Assembly (NCBI GenBank): GCA_002338655.1 | Contig: DDIU01000051.1 | Coordinates: forward strand, 1-64,000 | DNA from: Flammeovirgaceae bacterium UBA1842 | GTDB lineage: Bacteria > Bacteroidota > Bacteroidia > Cytophagales > Cyclobacteriaceae | DNA: 64,000 bases | Reading direction: 5' to 3' | Shown here: piece by piece, positions 53,603-62,448 of the stretch | Position numbering within the stretch: position 1 is the first letter of the stretch | How the letters are laid out: each line of letters opens with the position of its first letter | Notes under the pieces: generated by a model | Told to the model about the DNA's origin: nothing | The model's database searches: none | What the model saw: the letters and a program-made list of their open reading frames with translations, nothing else | Position numbers and translations under genes: made by a program

Positions 53603-54872
53603 AATTTTTAGCCAGCTTGTTGCTGTTGTATTGATCGGGGGGATGACATCGTTGGCATATGGTCAAGCAACTAGATCACCATTCACTTCATTGGGTATTG
53701 GTGACATAATTGATCCTGCCTTAGCTCACAATCAGGGAAATGGTGGATTAGGCCTTAGTAATGGAAATTACTGGAATTTAAATAATGTTAACCCAGCTTT
53801 GTTGCCTTATAATTCATTAACAGTGTTTACTGCAGGATTTATTGGCGCAAACAGGAAATTAAAAAATAGCACGGTTACTGAAAAAAATAAAGGGGGCAAT
53901 CTGAATTACCTCATTACCTCATTCCCGGTAAAACCAGGGATCTGGACTACCTCAGTAGGGTTAACCCCTTACAGCAATGTAGATTACAAGTTTTCCTTTT
54001 CACAAACAGTAACAGGTTCTTCAGATACAGTTAATATCACCGAACAAGGAGCGGGCGGACTGAGTCAATTTTATTGGTCAAACGGTGTGGCCATTAATAA
54101 ATATGTCTCGGTGGGCTTAAAAGCCTCTTACATTTTCGGTTCAATAGAAAAGCAATTTTCAAACACAATCCAAAATGTGGGCAATGTTTACACACCAATT
54201 GTAACTGACAGGATTATAGCTTCTGATTTTGCCTTCGGAACTGGCGTTACTTTCAATGTCGATTCAATTTTTTCTTCAAGGATAAAATTTAAAGCCGGCC
54301 TTACTTATGATTTAGAATCCAACATAAAAACCAAGCATTTTCAAAGTTTTAACAGAGCCTTTAACAACAATGCTTTAGATTCTGATACCCTTACCTATAA
54401 AGGTGGCTCAATTACAATTCCACAAGCGATAGGTGTAGGCATATCATTTAACCGGGGATTGAAGTGGATGGTTGGAATGGATGTGAAAATGCAACAATGG
54501 GCAGACTTTAAGGATATTGACGGAAGTAATACCGATCTGGACAATTCCTTCAAAGTGATATTAGGTGGTGAATACACCCCAGATCCGCAATCGGTAACCA
54601 GTTATTTAAAACGTGTGACTTATCGGTTAGGTGGTAGTTATGAAAATACGCCCTATTTAGTAAATAATAACGGGGCAATGGAGCAGGTGAAAGATGTTGG
54701 CATTAATTTTGGGTGGTCATTACCTGTAGGCAGGTTCTCTAGTTTCGATATGGCTTTCAAATTCGGGAAACGGGGAGACATTGCTAAAACCAATGTGCAA
54801 GAAAATTATTACAAAGTTTATCTGGGCATTACATTCAATGACCAGTGGTTTATTAAAAGGAAGTATGATTAA
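53592..54872 (+). CDS. Outer-membrane beta-barrel protein
   Basis: A 426-residue exported protein with signal peptide (cleavage likely after LAYG, about 23) and alternating amphipathic strands ending in an aromatic, KVYLGITFNDQWFIKRKYD. The mature N-terminus RSPFTSLGIGD is a recurrent start for a Bacteroidota barrel family near coaX. Specific transport or assembly role unknown. Overlaps coaX by 11 bases. Confidence 0.82.
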   Translation: MYHKIFSQLVAVVLIGGMTSLAYGQATRSPFTSLGIGDIIDPALAHNQGNGGLGLSNGNYWNLNNVNPALLPYNSLTVFTAGFIGANRKLKNSTVTEKNKGGNLNYLITSFPVKPGIWTTSVGLTPYSNVDYKFSFSQTVTGSSDTVNITEQGAGGLSQFYWSNGVAINKYVSVGLKASYIFGSIEKQFSNTIQNVGNVYTPIVTDRIIASDFAFGTGVTFNVDSIFSSRIKFKAGLTYDLESNIKTKHFQSFNRAFNNNALDSDTLTYKGGSITIPQAIGVGISFNRGLKWMVGMDVKMQQWADFKDIDGSNTDLDNSFKVILGGEYTPDPQSVTSYLKRVTYRLGGSYENTPYLVNNNGAMEQVKDVGINFGWSLPVGRFSSFDMAFKFGKRGDIAKTNVQENYYKVYLGITFNDQWFIKRKYD

Positions 54873-54882
54873 TATAAGTATT

Positions 54883-56181
54883 ATGAAAAAATCAATTGTG
54901 AAACACATCTTACTAGGTATTGCATTCTCAGCACAGGTTGGCTTGGTAAGCGCACAGTGTGATGATTGGAAATGGCCTGAAGATAGGTCTACAGCCGAAG
55001 AAAAGAATGTGTTGTATACTGATGCACTAAGAAATAGCCATTTCGAAGCTGCCAAAAAACCTCACCAGTGGTTACTTCAACATGCCCCTGATTTAAATAC
55101 AGCTATTTATATCAATGGAGAAAAAATATATAAAGGCTTAATCGAGAGCACCAAGGATGAAGCCAAACAACAGGTATATTTTGACTCGTTAATGTTAATG
55201 TATGACATGCGAATGAAATATTGTGGGGAAGAGGCAGCCGTAATCGTAAGAAAGGCCTATGAGTCATACCGACAAAATATCAGGAAGAAAGACGAGCTAA
55301 AAAATATATTGGATCTGTTTGATAAAGCCTATGAGCTAAATGGCAATGATCTTGATTATTATGTATTGCTACCATATATGAGTGTAGTAGTATATAATGC
55401 TCAGTATTTGAAGAATCTGTCTGAAGAGCAAATCCTCGATCGTTATGACAAGATAATGGGTGTTATAGACTATCAGATCAGTCAGGATAAAAACAAAGAG
55501 AAACTACTGGATTATAAAGGTAAAGTAGATGGCCTTTTGGTAAAGGTGGTAACTGTTGATTGTGATTTTGTTAGAAATAATTTAGGCCCAAAATTTAAGG
55601 CAAACCCTAATGATTTGAAATTGGCGAAGAAAGTATTTGGTTTCATGCTCAATGGAAAATGTACTGATGATCCAATGTGGTTAGAAGCTGGTAAAAGAAT
55701 TCAGGAAAAAGAACCTGAATATGGACTGGCCAAGAACATTGGGGTAAAACTTAAAGGGGTAAATGATGCTGAAGCTGAAAAATATTTCAATCAGGCCATT
55801 AGCTTAACTGATGACCCAAGCAACAAGGCAGATATGTATATCCAATTAGGAACCATGCGCTCAGGCTCAGCCTCCAGGGATTTTTATAGAAAGGCCCTTG
55901 CAGCGGACCCTACGAAAAAAGATGCCTATACAGCAATTGGCTACCTATACTACCAAAGTGCTGAAAGTTGTGCAGGAAAAACGGATATCGTAAAAGACAG
56001 GGCCGTATATCTTGCCGCTTATGATATGTTTGAGAGGGCTGGTAATGCTAAAATGATGGCCGCTGCCAAAGAGCAATTTCCTTCAAAAGAAGAGGTTTTT
56101 ACTTATAACTATACCGCTGGAGATAATATTACCGTAGACTGCTGGATAGGCGAAACTACCGTAATAAGGACCAGGGACTAA
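54883..56181 (+). CDS. Exported tetratricopeptide-repeat protein
   Basis: A 432-residue periplasmic protein: signal peptide (MKKSIVKHILLGIAFSAQVGLVSAQ by parts), then helical TPR-like repeats through to about 400 (AEKYFNQAISLTDDPSNKADMYIQLGTM; DFYRKALAADPTKKDAYTAIGYLYY). Two Cys at CDDW and CGEEA might pair. Likely a scaffold for envelope assembly with its neighbours. ATG 54883 is chosen for the signal; 54865 is also possible. Confidence 0.82.
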   Translation: MKKSIVKHILLGIAFSAQVGLVSAQCDDWKWPEDRSTAEEKNVLYTDALRNSHFEAAKKPHQWLLQHAPDLNTAIYINGEKIYKGLIESTKDEAKQQVYFDSLMLMYDMRMKYCGEEAAVIVRKAYESYRQNIRKKDELKNILDLFDKAYELNGNDLDYYVLLPYMSVVVYNAQYLKNLSEEQILDRYDKIMGVIDYQISQDKNKEKLLDYKGKVDGLLVKVVTVDCDFVRNNLGPKFKANPNDLKLAKKVFGFMLNGKCTDDPMWLEAGKRIQEKEPEYGLAKNIGVKLKGVNDAEAEKYFNQAISLTDDPSNKADMYIQLGTMRSGSASRDFYRKALAADPTKKDAYTAIGYLYYQSAESCAGKTDIVKDRAVYLAAYDMFERAGNAKMMAAAKEQFPSKEEVFTYNYTAGDNITVDCWIGETTVIRTRD

Positions 56182-56195
56182 CCAAATATGATTAT

Positions 56196-56232
56196 AAAAA
56201 AGGCCATGGAAACATTTCTATGGCCTTTTTTT
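56196..56232 (+). terminator. Terminator hairpin between TPR gene and lptC
   Basis: Arms AAAAAAGGCCAT (56196-56207) and its complement ATGGCCTTTTTT (56220-56231), T-run to 56232. It ends four bases before the lptC ATG, so lptC may depend on readthrough. Confidence 0.85.
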
Positions 56233-56236
56233 GAAT

Positions 56237-56761
56237 ATGAGACTCTTGATATACATATCGCTAATTTTGGTATTATCGGCTTGTGGTAATACCGATAAGG
56301 AAATAGACGACCTGAAACCATACGATGGCCCTATTAACGTGGCGGAAGACATGGTGCTCTATAGGAGTGAGAATGCGATAGTCAAGGTAAAGCTCATAAC
56401 ACCAAAATTAATGGAGTTTGCCAATGGTAACCGTGACTTCCCAGAAGGGGTTTATATGGAGTTTTATGATGAAGAGGGAAAAATGACTTCTACTTTGAAA
56501 GCAAATGAAGCTACTTATTTTAAGGAAGAGGACCATTGGCGAGGTCGCGGTGATGTTGAAGTAAAAAATGTGGTTACCAAAGAGCAATTAAACACAGAAG
56601 AACTTTTTTGGAAACCCTCCGAAGAAAGGATTTTCACCGAAAAATTTGTAACCATTAGACTCCCAGACCAAGTACTTTATGGAAAAGGGCTTGAGGCAAA
56701 ACAGGATTTTACAGAATATACAATCAAACAACCTGAAGGGGAATTTTATATTGATGAATAA
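56237..56761 (+). CDS. lptC: LPS export protein LptC
   Basis: A 174-residue lipoprotein-like LptC (lipobox VLSAC, Cys about 17), periplasmic part of the Lpt bridge moving lipopolysaccharide to the outer membrane. The beta-jellyroll shows MEFYDEEGKMTSTLKANEATYFKEED and LFWKPSEERIFTEKFVTI, typical for Bacteroidota LptC. ATG 56237 preferred to the in-frame TTG 56231. Confidence 0.88.
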   Translation: MRLLIYISLILVLSACGNTDKEIDDLKPYDGPINVAEDMVLYRSENAIVKVKLITPKLMEFANGNRDFPEGVYMEFYDEEGKMTSTLKANEATYFKEEDHWRGRGDVEVKNVVTKEQLNTEELFWKPSEERIFTEKFVTIRLPDQVLYGKGLEAKQDFTEYTIKQPEGEFYIDE

Positions 56762-56930
56762 ATTATCTACCACACTCCTATTTTCTGCTACTGTCGCTTG
56801 CTTCATTATTGGAGTTCATCAAACGATCACTTTAGGGTTCACCTATTCCTATTGGATTTTTATGTTAACGATAAGTCTGCTATTTTTATATCAATTGCTG
56901 AAATCAAAAGATAGTTCTTCGAACAAATAA
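56754..56930 (+). CDS. Small two-helix membrane protein, unknown function
   Basis: A 58-residue protein with two hydrophobic segments (about 8-25 and 31-48) and a Lys/Ser tail (LLKSKDSSSNK). Its ATG lies inside the end of lptC (eight-base overlap) and its stop overlaps the corC start (TAATG), so translation is coupled on both sides. Not recognised; context suggests an envelope role. Confidence 0.75.
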   Translation: MNKLSTTLLFSATVACFIIGVHQTITLGFTYSYWIFMLTISLLFLYQLLKSKDSSSNK

Positions 56931-58204
56931 TGGAATTAAACATTTTATTGCCAATACTGGCGACCTTAATGCTCTCTGCTTTTTTTTCGGGTATTGAGAT
57001 TGCATTTGTATCTGCAGATCGGCTACATATAGAACTTCAAAATAAAAAAGGGGTTTGGACAGGTAAAATTATTTCAAAATTTATCCAAAATGCTTCCCGT
57101 TTTATAAGCACCACCTTAGTTGGCAATACACTGGCACTGGTCGTTTATGGTATTTATATGGCTAGGTTACTGGATCCAATTATTAGGAATTCTTTACCAG
57201 AGATACTATTGAATGAGCCCCTTGTAATGATCTCACAAACGGTGTTGTCCACTTTGATTGTGCTATTTACGGCTGAATTCCTCCCAAAAAGCATCTTTAT
57301 GATCAATCCGAATTGGATGCTTACCATTTTTGCCCTGCCCATGGACATTATCTACAGGGTTATGTACCCAGTGGTTATGTTGGTAGTATCACTGTCAAAA
57401 CTCATCATCACTAAAGTGCTTCAACAAAAATATGAGGAAGACAAGCCCGCTTTCAGGCTTACAGATTTAAATAATTATATAAAAAACACGCTGCTGGCAG
57501 ATGAAGAAACCAATATAGAAGTAGATACAAAAATTTTCAATAATGCGCTTGAATTTAAAACCATAAGAATAAGGGAATGTATGTTGCCACGAACTGAAAT
57601 TATAGCCGTGGATATTGCAGATACTATAGAAGACCTTAAAAAAGCGTTTATTGAAAGTGGTCATTCTAAAATATTGGTTTACCGTGATTCCATTGATGAC
57701 GTGATCGGCTACTGTCACTCTTTAGAACTATTCAAAAAACCAAAGACTATCAATGAAATCCTCACACCCATCCTTATAGTTCCGGAAACTATGCTTGCCA
57801 ATGAGCTGATGATCCAGTTCATTACAGAAAGAAAAAGTCTGGCACTCGTAGTGGACGAATTTGGTGGCACTTCAGGTATAGTGAGCATTGAAGATATCAT
57901 AGAAGAGATATTTGGTGAAATTCAGGATGAACATGACGTTGAAGACTGGATAGAACAGGAAATTGATGAGCGTACCTACATTTTTAGTGCGCGTCATGAG
58001 ATTGATTACCTTAATGATAAATATGGATGGAATTTGCCAATTGGTGATTATGAAACTTTGGGTGGATTGATATTATCATTAACGGAAGACCTACCTAAAG
58101 TGGGTGATGTGATTGAGCTTGACCCCTATACATTCATAATACAATCAACCCACGATATTAGAATTGACACCTTGAAACTTCTGGTAAGCGACCAGGCAGA
58201 TTGA
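56930..58204 (+). CDS. Hemolysin-family protein, CNNM/CBS/CorC-HlyC
   Basis: A 424-residue membrane protein: CNNM (DUF21) domain with about four helices (about 5-180; FFSGIEIAFVSAD), two CBS domains (about 205-330; LPRTEIIAVD, VVDEFGGTSGIVSIEDIIEEIFGEIQDE), and a C-terminal CorC/HlyC domain (about 345-420). Family members are linked to Mg2+/Co2+ efflux; the old haemolysin label is not meaningful here. Confidence 0.92.
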   Translation: MELNILLPILATLMLSAFFSGIEIAFVSADRLHIELQNKKGVWTGKIISKFIQNASRFISTTLVGNTLALVVYGIYMARLLDPIIRNSLPEILLNEPLVMISQTVLSTLIVLFTAEFLPKSIFMINPNWMLTIFALPMDIIYRVMYPVVMLVVSLSKLIITKVLQQKYEEDKPAFRLTDLNNYIKNTLLADEETNIEVDTKIFNNALEFKTIRIRECMLPRTEIIAVDIADTIEDLKKAFIESGHSKILVYRDSIDDVIGYCHSLELFKKPKTINEILTPILIVPETMLANELMIQFITERKSLALVVDEFGGTSGIVSIEDIIEEIFGEIQDEHDVEDWIEQEIDERTYIFSARHEIDYLNDKYGWNLPIGDYETLGGLILSLTEDLPKVGDVIELDPYTFIIQSTHDIRIDTLKLLVSDQAD

Positions 58205-58241
58205 TGGAATAATTAAAAATCTCTATACCTTTTTTAGTTAG

Positions 58242-58272
58242 TTTGATATTAGGGATATACTCATTAAATTTG
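58242..58272 (+). promoter_or_regulatory. Promoter for ppiD, Bacteroidota type
   Basis: TTTG at 58242-58245 and TAAATTTG at 58265-58272 with 19 bases between fit the -33/-7 consensus exactly; the ATG follows 40 bases later. Confidence 0.78.
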
Positions 58273-58311
58273 CGCCTCTTTTATACTTAAGTAAGTAACA
58301 TAATTAGCAAA

Positions 58312-60399
58312 ATGGCATTAATAAACACGTTGAGAAATAAGATGGGAAAATTCATAGTTGCGGCTGTAGCCATAGCAATTATGTCTTTCGTGATGGCTGA
58401 CCTATTTGGCCCTAACTCAACCATAATGGGTGGTGGAAATGATGTAGGTGAAATAGCCGGAAAAACCATAACCCTTAAAGAATTTCAGAGTACTGTTCAG
58501 GAACGGGAAAATAGCTATGCGCTGAACACCAACAGGCAACCTACCGAAAATGAACGCCCAACCATTCGTCAACAAGCATGGGATTTGTTGATCGCCAAAT
58601 ATGCTTTTCAGAAGCAATATGACAAAGTTGGTGTACAGGTAACAGATGAAGAAGTATGGGATATGTTACAGGGTAAAAACATAAACCCTGGCTTGGAGCA
58701 GGCATTCACAAATCCACAAACTGGACAATATGACCGTGACCAATTTTTAAACTATCTTCAGCAATTGCCAACCCTCCCTCAAGAAGCACAGGTAAGGTGG
58801 GAGCTTTTCAAAAAAGATCTGGTACCAGGAAGAACCAGATTGAAGTATGAAAACCTATTGGTTAAGTCAAATTACGTTACTACCGCAGAAGCTAAGAGAG
58901 AATATGGCAATCAGAATGATGTAGCTGAAATAAAATATTTATATGTGCCTTATTATGCAGTAAGCGACTCCTCAGTAGCAATTGATAACAGTGCATTGAA
59001 GACCTATTACAACAATAACAAGGAGCGATATAAGGTAGAACATACGAAGTCGTTGAAATATGTTTCCTTTCAAGTAATCCCTTCTGCGGATGATTCTACA
59101 TTTGTAAGGGAAGATTTACTGACGCTAAAGGAAGAATTTAGCAGGGTTAAAGATGATTCAGTCTTTGCTGGTCTGCATTCAGATGGGAATTCATTCTTCG
59201 GAAAATATAATCCAGGGAATTTGCCGTTACAATTAAAAGCCAATATCGCAAACCTGTCAAAGGGAGACGTTAGAGGGCCATATCTAGACAATGATGGCTT
59301 TAAGCTATATAAAATAACGGATATCTTTCAAGATACTATAAGCTATGCAAAAGCGAGTCATATTCTTATCAAAGGTGATGACGATGAAGCCAAAGCTGAA
59401 GCTAGGGATATTTTAAATCAAATTAAAAATGGTGCCGATTTTGCCGTTATGGCCAGAGAACATGGTACTGATGGAACTTCAACGAGAGGTGGGGACCTAG
59501 GATGGTTTGAATCGGGTAAAATGGTTTCCGAATTTGAAGATGCTGTATTTAGTGCCAAAAAAGTAGGCCTATTGAATGATGTGGTTAAAACTCAGTTTGG
59601 CTATCACATCATCAAAGTAGATGAATTGAAAAACAATACAGCTTACAAAATTGCCACTATCGAAAGGGATATCTTACCTAGTGACCAGACAATCAATAGT
59701 GCATTTACTAAAGCTGATCTATTCGCAGCTAATGTAGATGACATCAAATCATTTGAAGAGCAGGCCAAAGCTGACACAATTGCTGTTTTAGCCGCCCCAA
59801 AACTGAAATCAAACGATCGAAGAATTGGTGCTTTGGGTGATGCGAGACAAATTGTTCAATGGCTATTTTCTGATGCGTCAACAGGCGATATTTCAAGAGT
59901 ATTTGAACTAGACGATACTTACGTTGTAGCTGTAATGACTGGTGAAGTAGAAAAAGGTTATCAATCACTGGAAAACGTAAAGGCTGAAATAACTGTAAAG
60001 GTTAAGAATGAAGCTAAGGGTAATCAAATAATCTCAAAATTAAGTGGCCTAACGGGCAGTCTGGAAGAAATGGCTACTGCTTATGGCTCAGACGCTAATG
60101 TATATAGCTCTAGCGATCTGCTTTTAAGTGCCACTTCATTACCAACTGTGGGATTCGATCCGGTAGCAGTAGGTACCGCTTTTTCATTGGAAGCAGGAGA
60201 AACAAGTAAGCCTTTTGCCGGTGAAAATGGTGTGTTGATTATCCTTATGGAAAACAAAACCATAGCACCTGAAATTGCTGACTACGCAACTTATAAAAAT
60301 CAGGTTTTACAAAGAATCAATGGCCAGGTAGGTTACAACATTACTGAAGCCATTAAAGAAAATGCCAACATCGTAGATGAAAGATATAGAGTCTACTAA
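58312..60399 (+). CDS. ppiD: Membrane-anchored parvulin peptidyl-prolyl isomerase (PpiD-like)
   Basis: A 695-residue periplasmic chaperone anchored by a helix at about 15-34. SurA-like N-terminal domain (about 50-230), then a parvulin domain at about 340-445 (AKASHILIKGDDDEAKAEA, GGDLGWFESGKMVSEFEDAVF, TQFGYHIIKVDE). A second rotamase-like segment follows. Helps fold proteins emerging from SecDF/YEG. Own promoter and terminator. Confidence 0.93.
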   Translation: MALINTLRNKMGKFIVAAVAIAIMSFVMADLFGPNSTIMGGGNDVGEIAGKTITLKEFQSTVQERENSYALNTNRQPTENERPTIRQQAWDLLIAKYAFQKQYDKVGVQVTDEEVWDMLQGKNINPGLEQAFTNPQTGQYDRDQFLNYLQQLPTLPQEAQVRWELFKKDLVPGRTRLKYENLLVKSNYVTTAEAKREYGNQNDVAEIKYLYVPYYAVSDSSVAIDNSALKTYYNNNKERYKVEHTKSLKYVSFQVIPSADDSTFVREDLLTLKEEFSRVKDDSVFAGLHSDGNSFFGKYNPGNLPLQLKANIANLSKGDVRGPYLDNDGFKLYKITDIFQDTISYAKASHILIKGDDDEAKAEARDILNQIKNGADFAVMAREHGTDGTSTRGGDLGWFESGKMVSEFEDAVFSAKKVGLLNDVVKTQFGYHIIKVDELKNNTAYKIATIERDILPSDQTINSAFTKADLFAANVDDIKSFEEQAKADTIAVLAAPKLKSNDRRIGALGDARQIVQWLFSDASTGDISRVFELDDTYVVAVMTGEVEKGYQSLENVKAEITVKVKNEAKGNQIISKLSGLTGSLEEMATAYGSDANVYSSSDLLLSATSLPTVGFDPVAVGTAFSLEAGETSKPFAGENGVLIILMENKTIAPEIADYATYKNQVLQRINGQVGYNITEAIKENANIVDERYRVY

Positions 60400-60426
60400 G
60401 TCAGTAAATAAAAACATATTGGTTAG

Positions 60427-60451
60427 AAAGCGGGATATTTGTCCCGCTTTT
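60427..60451 (+). terminator. Terminator after ppiD
   Basis: Stem AAAGCGGGA / TCCCGCTTT (60427-60435, 60442-60450) with loop TATTTG and a short T-run. Confidence 0.85.
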
Positions 60452-60474
60452 GTTATTTTAAGAAAAAAGGAATT

Positions 60475-60738
60475 ATGGACGGAAAATCTATAGCTTCATT
60501 TAAGGAAAAGTTAGAAAAGGAATATAACTGGCCGGCTTTATATGTTTTTAAATTCATTGTGCCCCGGGGTAAAGAAGACGAAATAAAAAATCTTTTCATC
60601 CACCATGAAGTTTCTGAAAAAGCCTCCAGCAAAGGCAACTATGTAAGTATCACTTCGAAAGTAATGGCCCAGTCGAGCGAAAAGGTGATTGAATACTATC
60701 TGGCTGCCAATGAAGTAGAAGGGGTAATAGCCCTATAA
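60475..60738 (+). CDS. DUF493 family protein (YbeD-like)
   Basis: An 87-residue protein with the DUF493 pattern (WPALYVFKFIVPRG ... SKGNYVSITSKVMAQSSEKVIEYY). The fold resembles the ACT-like domain of SerA regulators; function unknown. ATG 60475 chosen over the frame opening at 60439. Confidence 0.88.
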   Translation: MDGKSIASFKEKLEKEYNWPALYVFKFIVPRGKEDEIKNLFIHHEVSEKASSKGNYVSITSKVMAQSSEKVIEYYLAANEVEGVIAL

Positions 60739-60751
60739 AAAATTTTCAATT

Positions 60752-60982
60752 ATGTGGAAAGAAGAAAACAACACGTTAACTAAAACTTTTGAGTTTAAGG
60801 ATTTTATAACTGCCTTTGGCTTCATGGCTAAAGTAGCTATAGTGGCAGAAAAAATGAATCACCACCCTAATTGGAGTAATGTCTATAATAAGGTAACGTT
60901 TGCTCTCAATACACATGATGCTGGTGATACGGTTACCGACAAAGACCATCGGTTAGCTGCAGAGATAGATAAGCTGGCTTAA
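60752..60982 (+). CDS. 4a-hydroxytetrahydrobiopterin dehydratase
   Basis: A 76-residue pterin-4a-carbinolamine dehydratase (PhhB type). The active-site motif EKMNHHPNWSNVYNKV (about 30-45) and LNTHDAGDTVTDKDHRLA are intact. It recycles the pterin cofactor, normally of phenylalanine hydroxylase; no such hydroxylase is in the window. Thirteen bases after the DUF493 gene. Confidence 0.93.
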   Translation: MWKEENNTLTKTFEFKDFITAFGFMAKVAIVAEKMNHHPNWSNVYNKVTFALNTHDAGDTVTDKDHRLAAEIDKLA

Positions 60983-60992
60983 TAAGAATACC

Positions 60993-61673
60993 TTGATTGA
61001 TAATAATACACAATTATATCTGGTACCAACCCCTATTGGCAATTTGGAGGATATTACCCTTAGGGCGCTTAATGTTCTCAAATCTGTAGATGTTATATTG
61101 GCAGAAGATACGCGCACCTCAGGGAAATTGCTGAAACACTACGAGATCTCAAAGCCACTCAACAGTTACCATATTTTCAACGAACATAAAACGGTTGAGT
61201 TATTAATCTCCCGACTGCAAAACGGGGAAACTATGGCCTTGATTTCTGATGCGGGTACCCCTTCTATTTCCGACCCGGGATTTTTACTGGTGCGCAGCTG
61301 CTTAAAGGCTGATATTAAGATAGAATGCCTACCGGGTGCAACGGCCTTTGTGCCTGCTTTGGTTAAATCCGGATTGCCTTCAGATAAATTTGTATTTGAA
61401 GGTTTCCTTCCCCATAAAAAGGGGCGAAAAACCAGACTTGAATTACTTGCACAAGAAGAGCGTACCATAATCCTGTACGAGTCTCCACACAGATTATTAA
61501 AAACATTAGATCAGCTTATTGAGGTATGTGGTGAGGAGCGGCAGGCATCTGTGTCCCGGGAGCTTACCAAAATGTATGAAGAAACTGTCAACGGGACTCT
61601 TCTAGAAATAAAGAAACACTTTGAAAAAGGGCAGGTAAAAGGCGAAATAGTAATAGTAGTAAATGGTAAGTAA
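60993..61673 (+). CDS. rsmI: 16S rRNA 2'-O-methyltransferase RsmI
   Basis: A 226-residue SAM enzyme modifying C1402 of 16S rRNA. Motifs LYLVPTPIGNLEDITLRALN (8-27), AEDTRTSGKLL, SDAGTPSISDPG, GATAFVPALVKSGLP and YESPHRL are all present. Start is TTG 60993; MIDNNTQLYLVPTPIG is the expected N-terminus and no ATG fits. Overlaps the next gene by 11 bases. Confidence 0.95.
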   Translation: MIDNNTQLYLVPTPIGNLEDITLRALNVLKSVDVILAEDTRTSGKLLKHYEISKPLNSYHIFNEHKTVELLISRLQNGETMALISDAGTPSISDPGFLLVRSCLKADIKIECLPGATAFVPALVKSGLPSDKFVFEGFLPHKKGRKTRLELLAQEERTIILYESPHRLLKTLDQLIEVCGEERQASVSRELTKMYEETVNGTLLEIKKHFEKGQVKGEIVIVVNGK

Positions 61674-62448
61674 CGAGGTGAAAATCAGTTTATACGGTGC
61701 AGCTTCGATAGTATTGCTTACTATCGCCAATGTCCTAGAATCGGCATCTTATCTGTCATTAGTGGCGATTATTCCCATCATTATTATCTTAAAAAATTCC
61801 TTGTCAAAAAAAACTGGCTACTGGCAATGGCCGGTATCGCTTACCTTGACTTTGACGGTTACTTATCTTCTTGGGCAATTAATTACATCCCAGCCAATAT
61901 CTTTTGGAATACTCCCCTATGCAATTGGGCTATCTTTAGTCACTAGCCTTTATTGGCTTGTAAGCCGACATCTTAACAGCAGAATTGGCTTGTTTACCGT
62001 AATCCTATTCTGGCTAGCCTATGATTACCTTATACTGTCTGTATTTCCTGACTATAGCGTATATTTTGTTATTAATTCCCTTGAAACAAGTGCTTTCCTT
62101 CCTTGGACTCATTCGCTAGGATTTTTTGGAGTAACATTATGGGCACTGGTATCCAATTTTCTAATGGCGTATATCCTGTTCGACCCAAACACAGAATATA
62201 ATATTAAGATGAGGTGGCTCAGCCTTATATACGCCACTCTATTTATTACCGCTCCTATTTGGATACTATATTTTTGGCCTTCTTCACAGGTTGGTATTTC
62301 CTTTGATGACATGTACCGCCATTATCATGATTTACCTATTGACAACCTACTTTATAATGAAAGAGGCGAATGGTTAGGTAGAACAAGTGCTTGGGTAGCC
62401 GTTTTAATAGTAATTTACAGTCTGGTAAAAAGAAAAGTGAAGAAATGA
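61663..62448 (+). CDS. Membrane protein resembling the Lnt scaffold without its nitrilase domain
   Basis: A 261-residue protein with about seven helices. The order and motifs recall apolipoprotein N-acyltransferase: a membrane block with FLPWTHSLGFFGVTLWALVSN, then, in place of the roughly 250-residue nitrilase catalytic domain, only about 35 residues, and finally NERGEWLGRTSAWVAVLIV, like the YGDWLGR + last helix of Lnt. No Glu-Lys-Cys triad is present, so it cannot acylate by the known mechanism. The relation is inferred by eye. Its stop overlaps the next start (ATGA). Confidence 0.6.
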   Translation: MVSNEVKISLYGAASIVLLTIANVLESASYLSLVAIIPIIIILKNSLSKKTGYWQWPVSLTLTLTVTYLLGQLITSQPISFGILPYAIGLSLVTSLYWLVSRHLNSRIGLFTVILFWLAYDYLILSVFPDYSVYFVINSLETSAFLPWTHSLGFFGVTLWALVSNFLMAYILFDPNTEYNIKMRWLSLIYATLFITAPIWILYFWPSSQVGISFDDMYRHYHDLPIDNLLYNERGEWLGRTSAWVAVLIVIYSLVKRKVKK

